Positions 20,700 to 31,729 of a stretch of 64,000 nt of DNA are shown here, piece after piece (position 1 is the first letter of the stretch; each line of letters begins with the position of its first letter). Source of the DNA: Cryptomeria japonica (lineage: Eukaryota; Streptophyta; Pinopsida; Cupressales; Cupressaceae); assembly GCF_030272615.1 (NCBI RefSeq), contig NC_081412.1:546540202-546604201 (forward strand), in the 5' to 3' direction. The notes below the pieces were generated by a model. The model was not told the origin of the DNA. It worked only from the letters and a program-made list of their open reading frames with translations, and did no database searches. The position numbers were made by a program, and so were the translations under genes.

Positions 20700-22811
20700 A
20701 TATTAATAATAAAGTGTTTACATCGAGTTCAAAAAAAGGCATACCGGTAGGAAAGGACCCACAAGAAAACCTTCGGTTGTAGCCTTCAAAAAGATAAAAA
20801 TAGGCACTACCCTTACATCATATGTTCTGTCTAGACAGACCCCCCAACCCCTATCTCTACAATTTTTACAAGGGTCCCATAGGACGATTCCAAAAAACCA
20901 AACTATCACCAAATGAAGGGTAAATCAAAATTGCCATGAAGGACCACCAAGAAGATAAGTGAGATAAAATTCCCTGCCAAAGCCGTAGATAATCAACCGA
21001 GCATAATAGAAGCCAAAGAACCTTCAAACCAGCAACAACAAAAACCATTCCACCAACTACAAAAAGAAAATAGTTAGATATCCAAAAACCAGGAACTAGA
21101 GCTCTCCTTCGGAGGTTCATGAGGTGAGGCCGGAGGTGGAATAACCCTTAGAGGAAAAGAAAAACAAGCAGGAGAAGAGCACAAAGAGCCCAGAGTGATT
21201 AATGAATGTAATTCTTGAAAGACAACCCAAGCTCTATCAACATACTGATCAGGAGCCAAATACAACAAAAAAACCATGGACGCCTGAGTGTCTTCCATGG
21301 AATCACATATCAAACCCATTCGTAATTCATGCAGTAATTGGCCAGACTAGCCATTAGCCATAAGCTCATGACGAGAAAGAAAGCCACCATAGTAAAAAGA
21401 CCCCATATCAAAATGATAACCATCTAATGCAGGAGAAACCAATGCCCAATTGCATACTGATGGAAAAATAAACATGGAAACCAAGAGGCGGACCAAGTCC
21501 ACATCAAGTAAAACATCAAAGAAAATAGTAACAAAGTGAGAGAGAAGCTCAACATAAGAAACTTGAGGGCAAACTTGCAACCATCAACACCCCAAAAGAC
21601 TATGGAATTCAAAATCCACCGCAGGAGTAAACAAGTTAAAAACCTTACCAAGCTTGACAGAATTGTCCTCATTTTCTTCCCCCAATACTCGGGCTTCTAA
21701 AACCACTCTGTAAACACCAATGGACAGAGAAGAAGACATTTGCAGGAGGAAGGGCTTTGAAAAAGCCACGAAGAGCATAACATAAAAACTACTTTGACAA
21801 TAGCATGAGATAATATAAATGAGAAAACCACCCTTAACTTTCCATAATGACAATGCAAAATATTCATTGCAAGCTTACTTGATTAGAACAATTCACATGA
21901 ATTAACAACCCTTACACTAAAACCCATAAATGCATCTCCAGCAAGCAAGGATGCCACCCTCAACAATGATTTTCCCATAAGACAATTTTGTCAAGGCCAA
22001 AACACACACAAGGTGGCCAGCGATATAGTACTTACATCAAGTAATAAATACCCAGGATCATACCAAATGTTAAAAAGTTACAAGTATGCCAAATCCTATA
22101 AAGGACTGAAAATAAAGACTTCATAAATCACACATGCAACCACCCTATAAATATCTTTATCAAAGCCAAATACTTAAAGACAAAATGTAGTATCAATATC
22201 AGATATCGGCCTATACAATGCATCCCACTACCTTGTACATAACCTTGAGGAATAACCCTCTCCTTGACCCTCGATAGAAATTCAACTATACCTTTAGATT
22301 AACATGCATACAGCAAAAACTGCAAATTACCTGCTAACCATACCTCGTGGGATATACACCCCATCATCTAGCCCAGAAAGCAGATTTTAAGAACACACCA
22401 TATGTAAACAATAGCATAATCCACCTATCTACACATGTGGTGCAAATAGAATCTAAACTGAGAAGAAGATAACATGTGTACCTCAAGAAGTAATAGAGAT
22501 AGATAAATTGAAATGCATTGCCATAAACCCATAGTTAGAACAAGAAGCCTATAGCCCATACCACAACAGATTATAATTAGCCTTTAGGATGAGATGCAAA
22601 CTGTAGTTTACCTTCCCACACCTCATGAGATACACACATCAACATCTAACCCAAATGCAGAATTGTAAGAATACACCATATGTGAACAAAAACATAAAAC
22701 TTCCTATCTACACATGTGGTACAAGTACAATCTGATCAGAGAAGAGGATAATATGTATACCTCAAGAGATAATGGAAAAATAGCTCAAGATAATTACCTT
22801 AAACCTTGGGG
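20700..22811 (-). other. LINE 3' region with internal tandem duplication
   Basis: Minus-strand sequence after the ORF2 stop. Near its end 'gtaaacactttattattaat' precedes the tail, as in plant LINE 3' ends. A block of about 270 bp is present twice in tandem (about 22230-22500 and 22500-22785; shared 'ctacacatgtggt' and 'cctcaagaga/g'). No gene is supported; short open frames here are rich in Leu and Phe and look spurious. Confidence 0.6.
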
Positions 22812-23930
22812 TTAGATCAAATACCCGAGAAGAATGACTTGAGGAATATCACACACCTCCACAATCTTACGATGAGCACCAGTGTCAATTGCCATATTAG
22901 CCAAAAAATCTGCTAGCTTATTCAATTCTCTAAAACAATAAGATAATGAGAAAGTATCAAAGAAGGACAATTTCTCCAAAATATGATCTATAATGTACTT
23001 CAAGTGCCAACAATTACTCTTACAAATCAAAACACTTTGAACGATGACCATTGAATCCCCCTGAATCAATAGCTTTTTAATCCCTAAAGAAATAGCCAAA
23101 TCAATCCCAAGGGACAAAGCTTGACATTCAGCAAAATTGTTTGACTAAGAACCAAGGGCATGACATTGAGCAGCTATAAGGACTGCATTGTGGTAAAAAA
23201 TGGCCATACCAGCCCCAGCCAAACCTGGGTTACCCCTAGAAGCCCCATCAAAATGAAGCTTGAAATGACCCAGAGGAGGAGGATCCCATCTAGCAACAAG
23301 TCTCTTATTACTAATAGCTAGACTTCTTGCAACAGACCCATGAGAAGGGATGACGGAAAGAGATTTCCATGTCCTTGTAATCCTGCCATCCCAATGATAG
23401 AATGATGTCAGATTTTCCAAATTCTTATGAATATATGATAAAGCCACCTTCGAGATAGAAGCCTCTATCTTGACTAAAATTTCAGAAAGCGAAGCAGATA
23501 AGTTTCTAAAAATCCTATTGTTTCTTTCTAACCATATGTTCCAAATGATAATCGATGGAGAGATGAGCCAGAGATAGACATAAAAGGACGAGGAGAACAA
23601 GATAGGCCAGGCTCTAAAGTGGGAGAGAAGGTCATTGACAATAACAAAGGACATACGCAGTTTCTCAAATAGCCATTGCCAACATCCAAAAGCAAAATCA
23701 CAATGAAGGAACAAGTGAGAGGATGATTCCAAATTCTTATTGCACAAAACACAAGGGAAAACAACAGACAAACCCATCCTATCTAGTTTCATCCCAGTAA
23801 GAACCATGTCTTGTACAACAAGCCAAGCAAATGCTCCAGCCTCCGGGAGGCAAGCTGGATGCCAGAATAATTTATAAGGCCAAGAAGAAAAGTCCTTAGC
23901 CGGAAAAATGGAATTATATCCATCTTTCAC
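22812..23930 (-). pseudogene. LINE ORF2 zf-RVT and RNase H segment
   Basis: From 23930 down: W-rich zf-RVT with Cys60, Cys63, His72 and Cys77, then a linker and RNase H beginning HFDGASRGNPG (Asp near residue 228). A TAG at 23145-23147 follows CHALGS, and the same frame resumes at once with NNFAECQALSLG and QGDSMVIVQ, ending at 22812. The RNase H degrades the RNA strand after reverse transcription; Asp, Glu and Asp of the site are present. Confidence 0.85.
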
Positions 23931-23972
23931 TAAATACTTGCTAGATGTGCTCTTAGTCCAAATAAGCTCATC

Positions 23973-25313
23973 TTACCTCTCAGACAAGATGATAATTCTA
24001 TCTTTGAGGATAGTACTAAAATCTGCTTTCAAGCTGGGAATAACATTCAGACAATCAACTGATTTCCATTTAGCCATCTTCACTTGTCCTTTATGTACAA
24101 CATCAAAATAGTTAGACAAAAAAGCCCCCCATCTGTCCAGAAAGATTGATTTTAATGGAGTCCAATCCCTAATGGAATCCAAAGGACAGTAGCCATTCCA
24201 AGCATCATCCCAAAATCTAACTTTACTGCCATTATGCACAACCCAAGAAAGATGTGGCAACAAGACACTTCTACATTTCACCAAAAAATTCCAAATAGCC
24301 GACCCCAGGGGTAAATTCGAGGCACGAAAAATAGACTCTCTAACTCCATTATGAAGATACTTGGCAGACATGATCTTAGCCCAAAGGGAATCTGGTTTAT
24401 CATACAATTTCCACACTATCTTAGCCCCCAGAGCCAGATTCTGATTCTCCAAACTTTGAATTCCAGACGCCTCAAGCTCTTTAGGAAGACAAACCTTATA
24501 CCAAGCTAACAAGGGGATCCTAGATTTCCCATCCTTATTATTATTCCAAAGAAAAGATCTCAGAATATCCTTTAAACTGACAAGGACAGCCTTGGGTGCT
24601 TTTAGAATTTGTATTAAATAGATTGGTATCGCATTCAACATAGACTTAATCGGGACAATTTTCTCGGCCATGGTGAGCCATTTATGGTTCCATGACAAGA
24701 TTTTCTTTGAAACCCCTAAAATTACTTTGTCCCAAAAACCCACCTTATCTTTTTTAACAAAAAAGGGGATCCCAAGATAGCTGCAAGGGAAATCCCCAAG
24801 TTGGAAACCCCAAAACTTATGAAGCTTATCTTGAATCAAAGAGTGAGTGTTTAGAAAGAATATCTTAGATTTGTCCTTGTTGACCTTTTGACCCAAAAAT
24901 GAAACATAATTCCTAACCACTTGATCTATGACTCTAGCCTCGTTCAAAGATGCACTACCAAACAAAAGGGTGTCATCAACAAAAAGGCAATGGGAAATCC
25001 TCTTATCAAAGTTTTGAATTTTGATACCCTTCCATAAACCATTCACTTGAACTGACCTGATTGCCCAACTCAAAGCTTTAGCTAATAATATAAACAAGAA
25101 TACGGACAACGGATCCCCTTGCCTCAGACCCCTAGAAGAGTGGAAGAAACCACAAGGGGACCCATTAACAAGGACCGAGAATATAGCCGAGGAGATACGA
25201 GACATGATCCATTTTATCCAAGCCAAAGAGAAACCTAACCTTGACAAAACAACTTTTAATGCATTCCATTCAACCCTGTCATAAGCCTTCATCATATCTA
25301 GCTTAAGGATCAT
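23973..25313 (-). CDS. LINE ORF2 reverse transcriptase segment (open)
   Basis: 446 open codons covering RT motifs from the catalytic Asp in LDMMKAYD through FVDD and the thumb, followed by the typical plant LINE connection (FLWNNN, LGAKIVWKLY, KYLHNG, VRFWDDAW). FVDD replaces the more common FADD. The displayed ATG is internal; the true frame continues upstream to about 25400 (VPQRETSEGGIVAHEVL) and begins with ORF2 itself. Confidence 0.85.
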   Translation of the reverse strand: MILKLDMMKAYDRVEWNALKVVLSRLGFSLAWIKWIMSRISSAIFSVLVNGSPCGFFHSSRGLRQGDPLSVFLFILLAKALSWAIRSVQVNGLWKGIKIQNFDKRISHCLFVDDTLLFGSASLNEARVIDQVVRNYVSFLGQKVNKDKSKIFFLNTHSLIQDKLHKFWGFQLGDFPCSYLGIPFFVKKDKVGFWDKVILGVSKKILSWNHKWLTMAEKIVPIKSMLNAIPIYLIQILKAPKAVLVSLKDILRSFLWNNNKDGKSRIPLLAWYKVCLPKELEASGIQSLENQNLALGAKIVWKLYDKPDSLWAKIMSAKYLHNGVRESIFRASNLPLGSAIWNFLVKCRSVLLPHLSWVVHNGSKVRFWDDAWNGYCPLDSIRDWTPLKSIFLDRWGAFLSNYFDVVHKGQVKMAKWKSVDCLNVIPSLKADFSTILKDRIIILSER

Positions 25314-26255
25314 GGCAGGATATTTCTGAACTGAAATCGAATGTAAAACCTCGTGGGCAACTATACCCCCCTCAGAAGTTTCCCTTTGTGGAACAAAACC
25401 TCCTTGCTCATTTTGGTAAAAGTTTGGCCAATCTCATAGAAATCACTTTGGCAAAGATCTTGTAGAGGGTGCTACATAAAGCTATAGGATGAAAATCTGC
25501 AAAAGTTTTAGGGTCCTCCTTCTTAGGTAAAATAAGTATTAATGTAGTATTCATTTCTTTAAGGATTGACCTATTTCTCCTAGCTTCCTCAAGAGCCAAA
25601 GGAACATCCGGACCCACAAAGTCCCAACATTTCTAGAAGAATAAAGGAGTGAATCCATTAGGCTCAGGTGCCTTATCTAGATTCATAGCAAAAACAACCC
25701 CCTTAACCTCATCTAATGAAAAAGGAGATATTAACATTCTATTGTCATCAGGAGAAACTAGAGAGGGGATGTGAGAAGAGATATTGTTAGAGACATCGAT
25801 ATTCTCAGATGAAAGAAGATTCTTAAAAAACTTTACCGCTTCCCTAGAAATGTCCCCTGCCTTAGAGAGAATATTCCCATGACAATCCTGAATACAAGAA
25901 ATCCTACTCCTGACCCTTTTCAATTTAGTGGTAGCATGAAAAAAAAATGTATTTTTGTCCCCATCAGCTAACCAAAGCTCCTGAGAGTTTTGTCTCCAAT
26001 ATACCTCCTCTCTTGCCAGAATTTCTTCTAACTCACTCCTGAGAGACTTAATTTCATCAAACACCCTAGAACCCATACCATGAAGCATCACATGCCTATT
26101 CAAGACATCAATCATATCCAAGATCCTTTTCTTTTCTTCAAAGATATTCTTGAAATGCAAAGAATTCCACTCCTTGATATTTTAAAAAAAAATTTGATCT
26201 TCTTGACAATCTGAAACATTATAGATCCTCTAATTAATGGAGCCTCACCCCACCA

Positions 26256-27047
26256 TTATCGCTGGAGGGGAAGAAAAGAAGGATCCCTAAACCACATGGG
26301 CTGAAACTTAAAAGGCAATTTGTGGGAAGGTCTATCTCTTACAATAGAAAGGGAAACCAGGAAATGGTCAGACCCAGTCAGGGGAAGGATAGAAGAAAAA
26401 AACTCAATATTTGAATCGAACCAATTAGAGGAAAGTAAAAATCTATCCAATCTTTCCGCAATTTGAGAAAAATTCTTCCTTATGTTTGTCCATGTGAAAA
26501 GACCATTATTTGGCTTACAATAAAAAAGAGACATATTAGAAGTGAAAGCATTAAAGTCATCCATAGACTTCTTATTTGGACAAATACCCCCTAATTTTTT
26601 GCCTAAATCTAGAATTGCATTAAAATCCCCCCCCAAAATAATAAAGGAATGATTCCTAAGGGGGGATGAAACCCTAATGAGTTCTTGCCAAATGTTGTAT
26701 TTAGCTGAGACAGCTGACGGGACATACATATTAAACACCCATACTTTAAATCTAGAATCTTTGTATGACACTAATGATAACATCCAATTAGGAGAAAAAG
26801 TGACCAATTCTACGTCAACCGTGAAATCATTCCATAACAATGCCAAGCCTCCCGAAGCCCCAGAGGATGGGCAAGACAGAAACTTCCACCTCTTCCAAGA
26901 AGAAAATACAAACTCAGAATTCTCCAAAGAGAGCTTAGTCTCTTGGAGCATGCCTATATCCCACTTAGCCAAGTCTAAATAAGACTTGATCAAGCGTCTC
27001 TTGTTAGGGGCATTTAAGCCCCTAACATTCCATGAGATGATCCTCAT
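26256..27047 (-). CDS. LINE ORF2 endonuclease segment (open)
   Basis: 263 uninterrupted codons from ATG 27047, whose ATG overlaps the ORF1 stop as ATGA. This is the exonuclease-endonuclease-phosphatase fold that nicks target DNA for target-primed reverse transcription. Catalytic residues Asn7, Glu36, Asp141, Asn143, Asp227 and His228 are all present. The frame ends shortly before an A-rich run that shifts the rest of ORF2. Confidence 0.85.
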   Translation of the reverse strand: MRIISWNVRGLNAPNKRRLIKSYLDLAKWDIGMLQETKLSLENSEFVFSSWKRWKFLSCPSSGASGGLALLWNDFTVDVELVTFSPNWMLSLVSYKDSRFKVWVFNMYVPSAVSAKYNIWQELIRVSSPLRNHSFIILGGDFNAILDLGKKLGGICPNKKSMDDFNAFTSNMSLFYCKPNNGLFTWTNIRKNFSQIAERLDRFLLSSNWFDSNIEFFSSILPLTGSDHFLVSLSIVRDRPSHKLPFKFQPMWFRDPSFLPLQR

Positions 27048-29266
27048 TGCCCTCGAGGGGAGGTCGACACTCCCCTCTTTTCATCCTTAGGGGAAGAAAT
27101 GTTCTCCCCAAAGCTTTTATGTAAGCTCCTCTTAACCGCCATAGATCTAGTGACCAAAGGACTAATTACACACTTCTTTTTCTTTTTGATGGAGCTCGAG
27201 CCATGGCCACTATTTTTCCCTTTACCCAAAAACAAGGTTGAAGCCTTCTTAACCCCAAGGGAAGCAGACAAAACTTGTTGAATGCCTGCATCAATTTCCA
27301 ATTGAGTTTTGCGGTTTTTTGGAGGTCTACCCCTGCTCGGAGACACAACAAAGATAGGGAATTTCAACTCAACTTGGGCAATAGGAGGACCAATAGGAGT
27401 TTTAACTGAAGTGAATCGAGGAGAAGCCACCAATTCTTGGGGAACCACCCGATTTGACACATGCTGGGTAACATTAATAGGGACCTCAAAGAGATTAAAG
27501 GAAGGGGATAGAGGCAAACTCTTATGAATTAAATCCAAATCATTCTCAATAGAACACATAATCTTATCTGAGACCTCCACCTCTAAATGATCCTTGTTAG
27601 ACTTGAGAAAATTCTCAACTTGTTGAACCGTGTGTTCATCTGGAGAAATATCTAGAGACTCTTGAGGCATGCCAAACTCCTTGATAGGCTCACTATGCGT
27701 TAACTCTTTTACCTTTTGAACTAGGGCAGCATCATCAAGACTAAAGGGAATAGACCCAACCAGGGCAATCTCCCCTGTACCTACACTATAATATGGAATA
27801 TCCATATGACCACCCAACCCTTCTAAAGAACCAAAGACCTCATCACCTAAATTGCCAACTAGCGCCTCTTTTGAGTAGAACAATGATTGGGGCCTTGTGG
27901 GTGGGGAGGACATGTTTGGCTAACTAGGTTAGTATTGCCACCTTGAGCCTGACAGACAAGCTTAGAATTAATAAACCCTTCCAAACCATCCTGATTTAAA
28001 GTGTTCACAACACTCTCCAATTTGTCAGTGGAGGCTTTATGGAGAGATTGAACGATATTATTGGGACCCTCCTTTGACTGGTAATCAGACTCAACCAAGA
28101 CATAAATAGGAGGGGATTTCATAGGGATGTGATTCAGAGGAGCATCCAAACCTTCCTTATTGTTTGTAACAACTTTGGAGTTATAATTACGAAAATCCAA
28201 GAACAGGGGGTCATCCACAATAATCAAATTTTGAATAAGATCATTATCCATATTCACAATAGATGTTTCCAAATACCCTCATTTGATTTGAGATTACATG
28301 AAGTTGGGCATGCAGAAGTAGGGGGAACCAACACACAGATTTTTACCAGAACCTTCCCTTCCTCAAAAACAGATTTAGATATCAAAAACTTCCCAAAATT
28401 GTCTCCTATAGATTTCAACACTTCTGGGTCCATGAATTTAAAGGGAAGCTGAGGCAATCCAAACCAAACCGGGAGAGTTTTAGGCTTGACCCAATCTGGG
28501 ACAAAAAAGGGTTTCCAAGCAGAAACCCTAATCAAAATATTACCAAACCAATAAAAATAATTCGCAAGAACATCATCCCTAAAATGGGGGGATTCGAAAA
28601 CAAATACGCAAGAATTCGATGATAACAACTAAAAACAAATTAGTGTAGGCCAATGTTTTCTCAATTTAGAATTTGCAACTTAGACAAAATGGTTTGAGGG
28701 CCCCAAAATTCCCCCAAAAGAGCAACGTAGTGTAACTTGGAGGCCCTTTCTACCACATAAGAACCTCTAAGATCAAAACATGACCACGGGAACCATACCT
28801 CTTTCATCGGGGCTACGTCTGCCATGTTACCTTTTTGTAGACCTGAAACGGAGAGGGCTTTATTGCTCGAGATTGTCGCGTCCTTGCCAGAGATAGCAGA
28901 AGCATCTGCTTGTTTGATAGGCTCGGATGCCCTAGAAGTGTCCTTGACTCCCACGGCCACCACTTTAGCAAACGATCGGTTATCACAACCAGAAATGCCC
29001 GTCTGCTTCCCAAAGTTATGCTCTCTCCCATTTCCACTCTATCCTCATAGGTTTAAGCTCCCCTTGCGATGATGAGAATTGTTCTTAAAAAATCCCTGAA
29101 AATATTTCGAAACCGGACGAAACCCTTTGTAATGCATGCCTGACTGTGGAGCCCTATCTTCCCATCTCCCTTTGGAGAAAACCCATTGGGGCACATGTGG
29201 CGAATCCTCCCATGCCACATCTGCCCAAGCATCAAGCCGCCTCCTATCGCCTAATTGCAGAGACAT
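27044..29266 (-). pseudogene. LINE ORF1 (DUF4283-like RNA-binding protein), broken
   Basis: ATG at 29266 (MSLQLGDRRRLDAWADVAWE...). Frame 1 runs, with two stops near 29040, to 28661 (residues such as GREHNFGKQ, then KEVWFPWSCFDLRGSYVVERAS). A frameshift leads to 28254-28628, the recognisable DUF4283 part: WKPFFVPDWVKPKTLPVWFG followed by LPQLPFKFMDPEVLKSIG. Further shifts lead to 27859-28272 and to the last open stretch, 27044-27913, which is Ser/Pro-rich with a Lys-rich cluster (SSIKKKKK). It ends TGA within the ATGA overlap with ORF2. Role: RNA-binding coat protein of the LINE particle. Confidence 0.85.
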
Positions 29267-29275
29267 TGTGAATTA

Positions 29276-29695
29276 CCGTCCTTTCTCCAAATTTTGATAA
29301 ATTTTTATTTTTTAACATTTAATTGTTATTAACTTTATTTAAAAATTAATAAATAATTTGTTTATTAATTTATTTTTTAATTAAATAATTGTATATTTAT
29401 TGTTTTTCAGCATTTTGATTTAATGTCAATTTGTTTTTAAAATTAAATAATTGTATATGTATTTTTTTGTTCAACTTTTTAAAAAAATGTTATAAAAAAC
29501 TTAGAAAACTAAGGTAGTAAATTAGAACTTAGAAAAACATTAAGAAAAACATTAGCAAAAAAAATAAATTGGAAAACTGTTACAAATCTACATATAGTAA
29601 ATTAAAACATTAGAAAACTTAATAAATTTAAATTTAAAAAATATTATAAAATGTAGATAACAAATTTAAACAAATTAGACAAAATAAATCCTCTA
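29276..29695. other. AT-rich spacer, no gene
   Basis: Loose repeats of 'aaacattagaaaa' and 'taaattaaa'. Nothing else seen. Confidence 0.7.
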
Positions 29696-30569
29696 CAATG
29701 TGACCCCTTTTCACATCCTATTACACACACAACATGACCCCTTACGACCCCTTAAGACCACATATGCACCTAATGACTCTATATGTCCCCTTAGGACCAT
29801 AGAGGATCACATAGTGGACCCTAAGGACCGCATGCATGACCCCTTAGGACCGCATGTGACCTCTTATAAAAGCCTAGTGTGTATGACATACCCCTTAGTC
29901 CATTACACATTGTCCTAAGGGGTCATATGTGGTCCTAAGGGGTCACACATGTGTTAACAAATGTGTGACCCTTTAGGACCACATATGACCCTTTATAGCA
30001 TCCTAGTGTGTATGGCATACCCCTTAGGATCACATAGTGTCCTAAGGGGTCATATGTACTCCTAAGGGGTCACGCATGTGTTCTAACACATGCGTGACCC
30101 CTTAGAACTACATGTGACCCCTTATAAAATCCTAGTGTGAATGACATACCCCTTAGTCCATCACATAGTGTCACATTGGGTCATACATGCGTTAACACAT
30201 GTGTGACCCATTAGGAGCACATATGACCCCTTAGGATCACATAGCATCCTAGAAGGGGTCATATGTTGTCATAAGGGGTCATGCATGTGTGTTCTAACAT
30301 GGTACATGTGTGACCCCTTAGGACCACATATGACCCCTTATAACATCCTAGTGTCTACAACATACGATCCCTTAAGATCACATGTATAGTGTCCTAAGGG
30401 ATTGAATATGTGGTCCTAATGGGTCATGCATGTGTTATAACACATGCATGACCCCTTAGGACCACATATGATCCCTTATACCATCCTAGTGTACAAACGA
30501 CATTCCCCTTAGAGTCACATAGTCTCTTAAGGGGTCATATGTGGTCCTAAGGGGTTATGCATGTGTTTT
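29696..30569. repeat. Array of inverted CCTTAGGACC / GGTCCTAAGG modules (left part)
   Basis: Built from 'gaccccttaggaccacatatg' type units and their reverse complements, joined by short palindromes such as 'gcatgtgttataacacatgc'. Each full module (about 175-190 bp) also contains 'catcctagtgt' and 'ccccttag..cacatagtgtc'. It holds no gene. It shares its units and their order with the adjacent long palindrome. Confidence 0.9.
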
Positions 30570-31729
30570 CACTCAGCTTGCATCGACACATCTTAGTAGT
30601 TTTAATAAGATAGATACATGCATGACCCCTTATGACCATATATGACCCCTTCTAGGACACTATGTGATGGACTAAGGGGTATGTCGTTCACACTAGGATT
30701 TTATAAGGGGTCACGCATGTGTTAGAACACATGCATGACCCCTTAGGAGCACATATTCTTGACCCCTTAGGATACTAATGTATGTGATCTTAAGGGACCG
30801 ATATGTCCTACACACTAGGATTTAATAAGGGGTCATGCATGTGTGTTCGAACACATAGGTGACCTCTTAGGACCACATATGACCCCTTAGGACACTATGT
30901 GATCCTAAGGGGAATTTTGTATGTACACTAGGATGTTATAAGGGGTCATATGTGGTCCTAAGGGGTTATGCATGTGTTTAAACACACGCGTGACCCCTTA
31001 GGACCACATATGACCCCTTAGGACACTATGTGATTCTAAGGGGAATGTCGTATGTACACTAGGATGTTATAAGGGATCAAATGTGGTCCTAAGGGGTCAT
31101 GCATGTGTTCATATGTACACTAGGATGTAACACATGCATGACCCCTTAGGACCACATATGATCCCTTATAGCATCCTTGTGTACATACGAACACATGCAT
31201 GACCCCTTAGGACCACATATGATCTCTTATAACATCCTAGTGTACATACGACATTCCCCTTAGAATCACATAGTGTCCTAAGGGGTCATATGTGGTCCTA
31301 AGGGGTCACGCGTGTGTTTAAACACATGCATAACCCCTTAGGACCACATATGACCCCTTATAACATCCTAGTGTACATACAAAATTCCCCTTAGGATCAC
31401 ATAGTGTCCTAAGGGGTCATATGTGGTCCTAAGAGGTCACCTATGTGTTCGAACACACATGCATGACCCCTTATTAAATCCTAGTGTGTAGGACATATCG
31501 GTCCCTTAAGATCACATACATTAGTATCCTAAGGGGTCAAGAATATGTGCTCCTAAGGGGTCATGCATGTGTTATAACACATGTGTGACCCCTTATAAAA
31601 TCCTAGTGTGAACGACATACCCCTTAGTCCATCACATAGTGTCCTAGAAGGGGTCATATATGGTCATAAGGGGTCATGCATGTATCTATCTTATTAAAAC
31701 TACTAAGATGTGTCTATGCAAGTTGAGTG
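30570..31729. repeat. 1.16-kb near-perfect palindrome (foldback)
   Basis: Left end CACTCAGCTTGCATCGACAC (30570) is the inverse of the right end ...CAAGTTGAGTG (31729). Reading inward from both ends, the arms agree almost base for base for roughly 540 bp, including the unusual pieces 'ttagtagttttaataagata', 'ctaggacactatgtgatgg' and 'cacatattcttgacc'. The centre (about 31115-31185) is an asymmetric loop of well under 100 bp. Inside, the arms consist of the CCTTAGGACC modules. The CACTC ends recall CACTA transposon ends, but the flanking triplets (TTT and ATA) do not match, so no target duplication supports that. No gene is present. Confidence 0.9.

Larger units (their letters stand above)
22812..27047 (-). 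pseudogene. LINE ORF2: endonuclease, reverse transcriptase, zf-RVT, RNase H
   Basis: Endonuclease (26256-27047): SWNVRGLN at the start with Asn7, QETK Glu36, GGDFN Asp141/Asn143 and GSDHFLV Asp227-His228, the full EEP catalytic set. A frameshift near the A run at 26181-26192 leads to the linker (25633-26160) with LADGDKNTFFFHATTK and DKAPEPNGFTP. A stop near 25630, then LPKKEDPKTFADFHPIAL (to 25408) and a second frameshift lead to the RT core (23973-25313): LDMMKAYDRVEW, RGLRQGDPLS, FVDDTLLF (catalytic DD, positions 111-114 of that stretch). The zf-RVT (CxxC...H...C) is in 23145-23930. RNase H follows with HFDGASRGNPG, a TAG stop at 23145, then FAECQAL and QGDS (to 22812). All catalytic residues survive although the frame does not. 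Confidence 0.92.
20661..29275 (-). mobile_element. L1-like LINE (plant type), nearly full length, minus strand
   Basis: Order on the minus strand: ORF1 with DUF4283-like domain (29266 to 27044), ORF2 with apurinic endonuclease, reverse transcriptase, zf-RVT and RNase H (27047 to 22812), then a 2.1-kb 3' region ending in an A/T-rich tail (plus-strand mixed T and A runs at 20640-20680). ORF1 and ORF2 overlap by ATGA. Lesions are few: some stops and about two frameshifts in ORF2, and more in ORF1. It copies RNA at a nicked genomic target; this copy cannot make the full proteins. I could not identify a convincing target duplication at its ends. Confidence 0.9.

Noticed and set aside
26677-26982. 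Plus-strand open frame of 101 codons
   Set aside because: Shadow of the LINE endonuclease.
20661-29275. Target-site duplication of the LINE
   Set aside because: I compared the bases around both ends and saw no convincing repeat of 8 bp or more; the exact tail limit is unclear.
30570-31729. CACTA (En/Spm) transposon ends
   Set aside because: Ends read CACTC, not CACTA, and the flanking triplets (TTT and ATA) do not match, so no target duplication supports it; kept only as a possibility.
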